Positions 1-4,122 of a DNA stretch of 6,004 nt are shown here, one piece after another. A model generated the notes under the pieces. That model ran no database searches, was not told the origin of the DNA, and was given only the letters and a program-made list of their open reading frames with translations. This stretch comes from an uncultured Clostridium sp. (GTDB taxonomy: Bacteria; Bacillota; Clostridia; Lachnospirales; Lachnospiraceae). The position numbers and the translations under genes were made by a program. Each line of letters begins with the position of its first letter. Position 1 is the stretch's first letter. Location of the stretch: NCBI GenBank assembly GCA_958349075.1, contig CATWBR010000285.1, positions 1 through 6,004 of the forward strand, written 5' to 3'.

Positions 1-245
1 TAGTAATTCCCGACATACTGGGCATACTCCACCAGCAGATCGTTCTCTATCATCTCTTCAAATTCTTCTCGTGTTTTGAAAAAATATTCTCTTCCGTCTT
101 CTTCTCCGTCCCTTGGGCCGCGGGTTGTTGCGGAAATTGATAAAGCATAGTTATCATATTTTGTAAGAAGGGCCTTCATTAACGTCCCTTTGCCTGCGCC
201 CGAGAATCCGGAAACAACCACTAAAACTCCCTGATCATTCATCAT
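1..245 (-). CDS. gmk: Guanylate kinase, N-terminal part (gene runs off the left edge)
   Basis: Guanylate kinase phosphorylates GMP (and dGMP) to GDP with ATP in the cytoplasm, an essential step in GTP supply. The 81 complete codons in the window begin [29 protein letters not shown] is the Walker A phosphate-binding loop. It is followed by the GMP-binding segment [19 protein letters not shown] and by [11 protein letters not shown], the start of the family's conserved E-x-A-x-x-x-G-N-Y-Y-G-T region. Two adjacent ATG codons (245 and 242) could start it; a GGAG about 6 bases upstream of the first fits 245 well. The gene lies 27 bases after the yicC stop on the same strand, so it is very probably cotranscribed with yicC. 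The C-terminal lid and remaining GMP-contact regions are outside the window. Identification is firm. Confidence 0.96.
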   Translation of the reverse strand, partial: MMNDQGVLVVVSGFSGAGKGTLMKALLTKYDNYALSISATTRGPRDGEEDGREYFFKTREEFEEMIENDLLVEYAQYVGNY

Positions 246-272
246 ACAAGTCTCCGTCTGTCTTAATTGTCA

Positions 273-1151
273 TTACTCAATATTCTGAATCTGTTCCCTG
301 ACCTTCTCAATCTCGGTCTTCAGGGCAATCGCCTTGTCGGACACTTCCAGATCATTGGCCTTGGAAAGGATCGTGTTGGCCTCGCGGTTCATCTCCTGGG
401 CGATAAAATCGAGTTTTCTGCCTACGCTTCCGCCGGCAGTCAGTTCCGCCTTCGTAGCCTCAATATGGCTTCTGAGACGCACGGTCTCCTCATCGGTACA
501 AATCTTATCGGCAAAAATAGTAACTTCTGCGGCGATTCTTCCTTCGTCGATGGAAGAACTCTCCAAAAGCTCTCTCACCTTCTCTTCCAGCCTGGTTCTG
601 TATTCATCCATGATTTTCGGCGAGCGTTTCTCAACCTCGTCCACCAGACCGGTCATATAGTCAAGCTTACCGAGAAGATCATTCTTCAGGTTCTCGCCTT
701 CCGTGATTCTGCTGTCTACAAACCTGACGGCGGCCCCGCTTACGGCCTCCTCCAGAATCTTCCACATATGCTCCTCGTCCTCCGGCTCCTGTTCCATGGT
801 AAGGATCTCAGGAAATCTTGCCAGCGACGACACCCGGACATCGTTATCGATACCGAACTGCTCCGACATTCTGCGGAAATATTCCATGTATTCTGCCGCC
901 AGAGAGGCATTATAATTAAGAGACATCCGGTCTTCGGTATAGTCTTCATAGGAAATAAACAGATCCACCTTGCCGCGCTGAATATACTTCTTTAACAGGT
1001 TTCTGATCCCTGCTTCAAAGAAATTAAACTTCTTCGGCATCTTGATGCTCAGATCCAGATAACGGTGGTTCACCGCCTTCATCTCCACTGAAATCTTATA
1101 TTCTTCCGTTGCAATTTCACAACGTCCGAACCCGGTCATACTCTTTAACAT
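273..1151 (-). CDS. yicC: YicC/YloC-family endoribonuclease
   Basis: At 292 aa this is full length for the YicC family (E. coli YicC, B. subtilis YloC), cytoplasmic endoribonucleases implicated in RNA decay. The N-terminal YicC domain starts with the signature MLKSMTGFGR and carries VEMKAVNHRYLDLSIKMPK (residues 22-40) and QRGKVDLFI (58-66). The C-terminal DUF1732 region carries DKICTDEETVRLRSHIEATK (215-234) and GRKLDFIAQEMNREANTILS (244-263), ending in the typical helix KTEIEKVREQIQNIE. The start at 1151 is supported by a GAGGG site about 7 bases upstream and by the exact match of the N-terminus to the family. A consensus promoter lies directly upstream and gmk directly downstream. Nothing is truncated or broken. 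The long plus-strand frame antisense to it is a shadow. The RNA substrate in this organism cannot be told from sequence. Confidence 0.95.
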   Translation of the reverse strand: MLKSMTGFGRCEIATEEYKISVEMKAVNHRYLDLSIKMPKKFNFFEAGIRNLLKKYIQRGKVDLFISYEDYTEDRMSLNYNASLAAEYMEYFRRMSEQFGIDNDVRVSSLARFPEILTMEQEPEDEEHMWKILEEAVSGAAVRFVDSRITEGENLKNDLLGKLDYMTGLVDEVEKRSPKIMDEYRTRLEEKVRELLESSSIDEGRIAAEVTIFADKICTDEETVRLRSHIEATKAELTAGGSVGRKLDFIAQEMNREANTILSKANDLEVSDKAIALKTEIEKVREQIQNIE

Positions 1152-1183
1152 GACAGTACCCTCTTTCGTCCATAGATAATGGT

Positions 1184-1212
1184 ATTATAATGCAAATGGG
1201 AAAGGGAGTCAA
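1184..1212 (-). promoter_or_regulatory. Sigma-A promoter of yicC-gmk
   Basis: Read on the minus strand, TTGACT (1212-1207) and a perfect TATAAT (1189-1184) are separated by exactly 17 bases. This differs from the vegetative consensus at one position. Predicted transcription start is near 1177, giving a leader of about 26 bases before the yicC ATG at 1151. The position immediately upstream of yicC and the lack of any other promoter in the short yicC-gmk gap suggest it drives both genes. Its presence shows that yicC does not depend on read-through from the CHR genes upstream. Confidence 0.85.
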
Positions 1213-1354
1213 CTGAATTGTGTGGGATTTAGTTGAGATGGGGAGGATGCCTCTGTAAGACGGCGGACGGGGTGATGGGAAGTTGTATATGAGTCTTCAG
1301 TCCCAGCGGGAGGTTATGGTGAGGGGGAATCCGGAGAAAAAAATTAAAGTTTCA

Positions 1355-1379
1355 TTTCTGTTCACTCCGTGCACAGAAA
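1355..1379. repeat. Small hairpin in the left half of the element
   Basis: TTTCTGT (1355-1361) pairs with ACAGAAA (1373-1379); after one mismatch CAC (1363-1365) pairs with GTG (1369-1371). On the minus strand the hairpin is followed, about 11 bases on, by a run of seven T (1343-1337), a layout only loosely like an intrinsic terminator. Confidence 0.6.
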
Positions 1380-1405
1380 ACACCTCGCGGAATACTTTCT
1401 GAATA

Positions 1406-1419
1406 ATAGGTTCGCCTAT
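1406..1419. repeat. Tetraloop hairpin in the element
   Basis: ATAGG (1406-1410) and CCTAT (1415-1419) close a four-base TTCG loop. Read as plus-strand RNA this is a UUCG tetraloop, though closed by G-C rather than the more stable C-G. It abuts the base of the inner long stem at 1420, so the two could stack. Confidence 0.6.
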
Positions 1420-1558
1420 CTTCCCCAAGCAGTTTGTCGACGGGCTGAAGACCGGGCAGGGCTCGGCCCCGTCCGAAATCAGCGGCCGCAGGCCGAGGAG
1501 CTGGATAGCGAAAACCTTCGCGTCTTCAGTCCCGGGTCATAACCTGCCTGTGGGGAAG
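1420..1558. repeat. Inner long stem with apical hairpins
   Basis: Bases 1420-1427 (CTTCCCCA) pair with 1551-1558. After small bulges, 1430-1437 pairs with 1539-1546 with one mismatch and one G-U pair if read as plus-strand RNA. Then 1441-1452 (CGGGCTGAAGAC) pairs with 1522-1534 with a single bulged T. The apex holds two hairpins: 1462-1468 with 1491-1497 (CTCGGCC/GGCCGAG) and 1508-1512 with 1517-1521 (GCGAA/TTCGC). A competing hairpin, 1483-1487 with 1491-1495, is also possible. The CTTCAGTCC core of this stem is the same motif found in the outer arms. Confidence 0.75.
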
Positions 1559-1588
1559 AAGGGAGAAAATGATTCCGGAGGGAACCTG

Positions 1589-1644
1589 GGAGTTCATCAG
1601 TACTTAGGCGGCGTTTTTGGCGCCTTAGTACTGCTATGTACTCC
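1589..1644. repeat. Strong hairpin inside the element
   Basis: Bases 1598-1610 pair with 1621-1633 in 12 of 13 positions, with a T-T mismatch at 1605/1626, around a 10-base loop. Across an internal loop the stem resumes with 1589-1593 (GGAGT) pairing to 1640-1644 (ACTCC). No T-tract follows on either strand, so it does not look like a simple intrinsic terminator. Confidence 0.8.
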
Positions 1645-1766
1645 AAAGAGCGCGAGCGTTTCCCGCAGGAACATTTTCTGCCCGGATTCCCCACCCGCGT
1701 TCAAAGTAAATCCTGGGACTGAAGACTCATCCCCCCGGCCGTCCGGCGGCGTTCTCATTTTTCAAC

Positions 1767-2303
1767 CTATCCTATCAGAAGCCCCAGCACCGCGGCCAGC
1801 AGCATGGTCTTCGGCACCGACAGACGGAACTTATACATGGCGCCGCCGGTAATAAGGGCTATGATGACAAGATTCCAGTGAACTGCAAAACCGCCTCCCA
1901 TAAACGTGCTGCCGCTGAGCGTAATCACAACCGCAGCCAGCATTCCCACGCAGGCCGGGCGGATTCCCCACAGCGCGTGTTCCATCCATGGGTTTCCCTT
2001 TAAGCGTTTCAGGAAATGGGCGGCCAGCATGCAGAGAGTCAGGGAGGGAACCATCACTCCAAGACTGCTGAGCAGAGCGCAGGGAATGCCGTCAATCCGG
2101 TAACCGACAAAGGTAGCGCAGTTGATTCCCATGGAGCCCGGCGTAATCTCGGCCAGCGCCATGACATCCATTACCTGCGCTTCGGTCATCCATCCGTTTG
2201 CCGTCACCTCATCCAGGATGACGGGGATCATCGTAAGGCCGCCGAAGCTGCAAAACCCAATCCGTATAAATGCAAATACCAGTTTAAGATAAATCTCTGC
2301 CAC
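1767..2303 (-). CDS. CHR-family (chromate transporter type) protein, second half of a split pair
   Basis: This is a 178-aa membrane protein of the short-chain CHR family, whose characterised members export chromate. One CHR domain fills the whole length. The family signature IGFCSFGGLTMIP spans residues 15-27, and EITPGSMGINCATFVGYRIDGIP spans 52-74, followed by hydrophobic segments near 76-98, 113-130 and 141-178. Short CHR proteins normally occur as adjacent pairs equal to the two halves of long ChrA. The start is GTG at 2303, supported by AGGAG 5 bases upstream, and it lies 20 bases inside the end of the preceding CHR gene, which implies translational coupling. Long-range structured DNA follows its stop codon. 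Family membership is clear. Chromate as the natural substrate is only an extrapolation, since many CHR proteins in anaerobes are untested. Confidence 0.92.
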   Translation of the reverse strand: MAEIYLKLVFAFIRIGFCSFGGLTMIPVILDEVTANGWMTEAQVMDVMALAEITPGSMGINCATFVGYRIDGIPCALLSSLGVMVPSLTLCMLAAHFLKRLKGNPWMEHALWGIRPACVGMLAAVVITLSGSTFMGGGFAVHWNLVIIALITGGAMYKFRLSVPKTMLLAAVLGLLIG

Positions 2304-2862
2304 GGCCTCTCCTCTCCCTTACATACATTGCGATTCCGAGCAGTCCGCACAGGACGACAATCGCCAGCTTATTCAGATCGGAAACCACACAGATGACGGT
2401 GACGATAATTCCTATGAGATAGGTTGCCCTGTCCGTCAAAGCATTCTTTTTTAACTTCCATGCCGCTCCGATGATGACCGGAATAACGGCGCTTCTGACT
2501 CCGTTCATCATCCGTATTACATAGGGGTTATTACAGAAAATATCATAAAAATTAGTGATAACCGCAATGACAATCACTGCCGGTGAAACAAGGCCGAAGG
2601 AGGCGGCAAATGCTCCCGGAATACCTGCCACCGTATAGCCGAACAGGACCGAATAATTGACAATCATGATGCCAGGCAGAGACTTCGCTACAGACATAAA
2701 ATCCAGGATCTGCTCCTCGGTCACCCAGTCTCTTTTTCTGCAGAACTCGTCTTCTATCTGGGCGATAATGCTCCATCCGCCCCCAAATGTAAAACAGCCT
2801 ATTTTAAACATCGTGCAGTATATCGCGAGCAGTTTTTTATATTGTTCTTTCAAACCCATCAT
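2284..2862 (-). CDS. CHR-family (chromate transporter type) protein, first half of a split pair
   Basis: This 192-aa membrane protein has a single CHR domain. The signature FKIGCFTFGGGWSII lies at residues 19-33, and SLPGIMIVNYSVLFGYTVAG at 61-80 corresponds to the TPG-x-x-x-x-N-x-A-x-F-x-G-Y motif of the partner. Hydrophobic segments follow near 85-108, 121-135 and 148-180, and the C-terminus is basic (RERRGRGR). Two ATG codons stand in tandem (2862 and 2859). The GGGGG Shine-Dalgarno run touches the first, so the second is the likelier start and the protein probably begins MGLKEQYKK. The gene is first in a two-gene operon, has a perfect consensus promoter, and is divergent from a LysR regulator. 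In B. subtilis, a comparable pair (ywrB/ywrA) needs both members for chromate resistance. The same is inferred here, while the true substrate is unknown. Confidence 0.92.
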   Translation of the reverse strand: MMGLKEQYKKLLAIYCTMFKIGCFTFGGGWSIIAQIEDEFCRKRDWVTEEQILDFMSVAKSLPGIMIVNYSVLFGYTVAGIPGAFAASFGLVSPAVIVIAVITNFYDIFCNNPYVIRMMNGVRSAVIPVIIGAAWKLKKNALTDRATYLIGIIVTVICVVSDLNKLAIVVLCGLLGIAMYVRERRGRGRDLS

Positions 2863-2878
2863 CCCCCTTTTCTAATTC

Positions 2879-2907
2879 ATTATACCCTCCGGGCAGAGCG
2901 GTGTCAA
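2879..2907 (-). promoter_or_regulatory. Perfect-consensus promoter of the CHR pair
   Basis: On the minus strand TTGACA (2907-2902) and TATAAT (2884-2879) are separated by exactly 17 bases, a full match to the vegetative sigma consensus. The predicted start near 2872 leaves only about 10-13 leader bases before the ATG pair, just enough for the GGGGG ribosome-binding run at 2863-2867. A promoter this strong beside a divergent regulator may be held down by repression rather than needing activation; that is inference. Confidence 0.88.
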
Positions 2908-2910
2908 AGT

Positions 2911-2924
2911 GGTAATTGGTTACC
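2911..2924. promoter_or_regulatory. Palindrome just upstream of the CHR -35 box, candidate LysR site
   Basis: GGTAA-TTGG-TTACC is an inverted repeat with 5-bp arms, three bases upstream of the -35 hexamer, at roughly -39 to -52 from the predicted CHR start. That is where LysR-type proteins commonly contact DNA next to polymerase. TTACCG recurs at 2957-2962 and 3032-3037, with TTACGG at 2985-2990. Binding is not shown by the sequence. Confidence 0.45.
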
Positions 2925-2973
2925 GTTCCTTTTAATAATCAGCAGCGCGCAGCGTGTTACCGGGCACGGTGTG

Positions 2974-2986
2974 AACAGTAACTGTT
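2974..2986. promoter_or_regulatory. Palindrome in the middle of the divergent region, candidate regulator site
   Basis: AACAG-TAA-CTGTT is an inverted repeat with 5-bp arms. It lies about 100 bases upstream of the CHR start and about 70-83 bases upstream of the predicted lysR start, close to the usual LysR recognition position for the lysR promoter. The assignment rests on position and symmetry only. Confidence 0.4.
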
Positions 2987-3021
2987 ACGGTTCGCAGCAC
3001 TCTGTTATCCAAACTCAGTCA

Positions 3022-3050
3022 TTGCTATTTTTTACCGGAAATGATATGAT
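3022..3050 (+). promoter_or_regulatory. Promoter of the LysR-type regulator gene
   Basis: TTGCTA (3022-3027) and TATGAT (3045-3050) are 17 bases apart, and TG at 3042-3043 makes an extended -10 element. Predicted start is near 3057, giving a leader of about 50 bases. The -10 box is perfect at five of six positions and the -35 at four of six. Confidence 0.7.
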
Positions 3051-3057
3051 CGTATCA
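3042..3057. promoter_or_regulatory. Near-perfect palindrome over the lysR -10 box and start site, candidate autoregulatory operator
   Basis: TGATATGATCGTATCA matches its own reverse complement at 14 of 16 positions. It covers the -10 hexamer and the predicted start of lysR, where a bound protein would block polymerase. LysR-type regulators often repress their own gene. The palindrome partly follows from the promoter hexamer itself, so the evidence is moderate. Confidence 0.45.
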
Positions 3058-3107
3058 CAGCGCCGTTTCGGCCGCTGCAAAAGCAAACACAGACGGGGGA
3101 ATATCAA

Positions 3108-4016
3108 ATGAATCTTAAACATGCCCAGTACATGCTCACTGTCCTTCAGGAAGGAAGTATCACCGGTGCGGCAAAAAAGCTCTATGTATCCCAGCCTTCT
3201 CTGAGCCAGATGATCAAACTCGTGGAGACCAATCTGGGAACACCGATTTTTAACCGTTCCACCGAACCTCTCACACTGACCTATGCCGGTGAAAAATATA
3301 TGGAAGCTGCCCAGCAAATTCTGACCATCAATGCCAATCTCGCTAAAGAGATTGAGGAGATTACACAGGAGGATCACGGTAAACTCCGGTTTGGCGTTCC
3401 TGTACAGAGAGGAATGCAGGTGCTCCCCTACGTGCTTCCCAAATTTTTCAAGATGTATCCCTATGTGGATGTCGAGGTGTTTGAACAGGGTTCCGGACTG
3501 ATGGAGAATATGGTACTGGACGGAACCGTGGATATGGCCTGCATGACAACCACCGCCCGGCACAGCGAGCTTAAATACATCCTGGTGGAGAACGAGGATC
3601 TCGTCCTGCTGACTTCCAGAAATACGGCCCTGGCCAAACGGATTCCAGAGGGGACGCCCATCCAGATCACGGAGGCCCGCAATGAGAAGTTTGTCTCCAA
3701 CAGGCCCGGACACAGCGTAAGAGCGGTCCAGGATAATCTATTCATCACCAACGACATGCATCCGAAGATCATTCTGGAGACGGTCAGCATCGAGGTGGAG
3801 AAAAAAGTCTGCATTGCCTGCGACGCCGTCATGATATGCCCCAAAAACTATATCGAGAAGACACCCGAGATGCAGCAAAAGTCCGTTACATATCCGATTC
3901 TCAACACCGACAGCCAGCGCCACTGCTATATCTGCCACCGAAAGAATCTGTATCTGACTAAATATATGCGCGATTTCATCAACATCCTGGTTGAAGTGGA
4001 AAATCCATTCCTATAA
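3108..4016 (+). CDS. LysR-type transcriptional regulator, probable regulator of the divergent CHR pair
   Basis: The protein has 302 aa, normal for the LysR family. The N-terminal winged helix-turn-helix spans about residues 1-60, with the typical GSITGAAKKLYVSQPSLSQM (16-35) and the following LVETNLGTPIFNRST (38-52). A linker helix runs to about 88, and the effector-binding domain begins at GKLRFGVPVQRG (91-102) and continues to about 295. The start at ATG 3108 has GGGGGA 7 bases upstream. The divergent position relative to the CHR genes, with palindromes in the shared 245-base gap, is the classic LysR layout and suggests control of that operon and of itself. The effector domain has six cysteines (145, 235, 238, 244, 273, 276), including CIAC and CYIC motifs, which is unusual and could point to metal, oxyanion or redox sensing. 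The effector is unknown. The gene is convergent with tctA, so control of the tct operon is possible but not suggested by layout. Confidence 0.93.
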   Translation: MNLKHAQYMLTVLQEGSITGAAKKLYVSQPSLSQMIKLVETNLGTPIFNRSTEPLTLTYAGEKYMEAAQQILTINANLAKEIEEITQEDHGKLRFGVPVQRGMQVLPYVLPKFFKMYPYVDVEVFEQGSGLMENMVLDGTVDMACMTTTARHSELKYILVENEDLVLLTSRNTALAKRIPEGTPIQITEARNEKFVSNRPGHSVRAVQDNLFITNDMHPKIILETVSIEVEKKVCIACDAVMICPKNYIEKTPEMQQKSVTYPILNTDSQRHCYICHRKNLYLTKYMRDFINILVEVENPFL

Positions 4017-4025
4017 CCGTATCAA

Positions 4026-4079
4026 GAACCCCGGCTGACCTTACTCTGCGTCTACAGAGTGAGATGTCAGCCGGGGTTC
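4026..4079. terminator. Long stem-loop between convergent lysR and tctA, probable bidirectional terminator
   Basis: GAACCCCGGCTGAC (4026-4039) pairs perfectly over 14 bp with 4066-4079. Inside it ACTCTG (4043-4048) pairs with CAGAGT (4055-4060) around a six-base loop. It begins 9 bases after the lysR stop and lies about 44 bases past the tctA stop, as expected for a shared terminator. Neither strand shows the usual T-tract directly after the stem, so it may work with help from Rho, or act as an mRNA end stabiliser. Confidence 0.6.
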
Positions 4080-4122
4080 CTGCATAGCCGGCAGCCTGCT
4101 GAAAGAACGCAGGTTACCGCAT

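Larger units (their letters stand above)
1289..1730. repeat. 18-bp perfect inverted repeat, outer arm pair of the element
   Basis: ATGAGTCTTCAGTCCCAG at 1289-1306 is matched exactly by its reverse complement at 1713-1730, with 406 bases between the arms. Flanking helices on both sides (7 bp outside, 11+6 bp inside) keep the same register, which makes a chance match very unlikely. Confidence 0.9.
1259..1751. repeat. Large nested inverted-repeat element, candidate structured RNA or palindromic repeat
   Basis: This gene-free stretch folds on itself at several levels. The outer stem consists of 1264-1270 with 1739-1745 (7 bp), 1289-1306 with 1713-1730 (18 bp, perfect), and 1324-1334 with 1682-1692 (11 bp). 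It continues across a 2-base bulge as 1335-1340 with 1674-1679 (6 bp). A further 6-bp helix joins 1384-1389 to 1651-1656. Inside are hairpins at 1355-1379, 1406-1419 and 1589-1644 and a long interrupted stem joining 1420-1452 to 1522-1558. The outer helices share a centre near 1508, so this is one multibranched fold rather than scattered hairpins. I do not recognise it as tmRNA, RNase P RNA, 6S, SRP RNA or a group II intron. No target-site duplication is evident at its ends. It follows the CHR stop codon (1767) by 15 bases and ends about 45 bases before the yicC -35 box. It could be a structured RNA, a 3' end of the CHR message, or a copy of a dispersed repeat. Boundaries are approximate. Confidence 0.75.

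Noticed and set aside
267..995. 242-codon plus-strand open frame opposite yicC
   Set aside because: It is antisense to a complete, well-conserved YicC protein and shows no recognisable family; it is a shadow of the real reading frame.
1479..1694. 71-codon minus-strand frame in the intergenic element
   Set aside because: It begins with GTG without a convincing ribosome-binding site, crosses paired arms of the inverted-repeat element, and has low-complexity basic/serine-rich composition.
1259..1751. Transposon-type (MITE) reading of the inverted-repeat element
   Set aside because: The ends are only roughly inverted, no target-site duplication is visible in the flanks, and internal structure is richer than a simple terminal-repeat element. 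Not excluded, but not supported enough to call.
1259..1751. Known RNAs: tmRNA, RNase P RNA, 6S RNA, SRP RNA, group II intron
   Set aside because: None of their conserved cores could be found on either strand, and no intron-encoded protein or domain V hairpin is present.
1550..1852. 100-codon plus-strand frame
   Set aside because: It runs through the structured element and then antisense into the CHR gene; no family resemblance and no promoter.
2863..3107. Riboswitch or attenuator in the divergent region
   Set aside because: The CHR leader is too short (about 10-13 bases) and the lysR leader (about 50 bases) shows no terminator or known aptamer pattern.
3015..3713. 232-codon minus-strand frame opposite lysR
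   Set aside because: The opposite strand encodes a textbook LysR protein; this frame is a by-product of its codon usage.
4081..4122. Short inverted repeat CCTGC/GCAGG after the tctA stop as a separate terminator
   Set aside because: Only 5 bp with an 11-base loop and no T-tract; the larger stem-loop at 4026-4079 is a better candidate.
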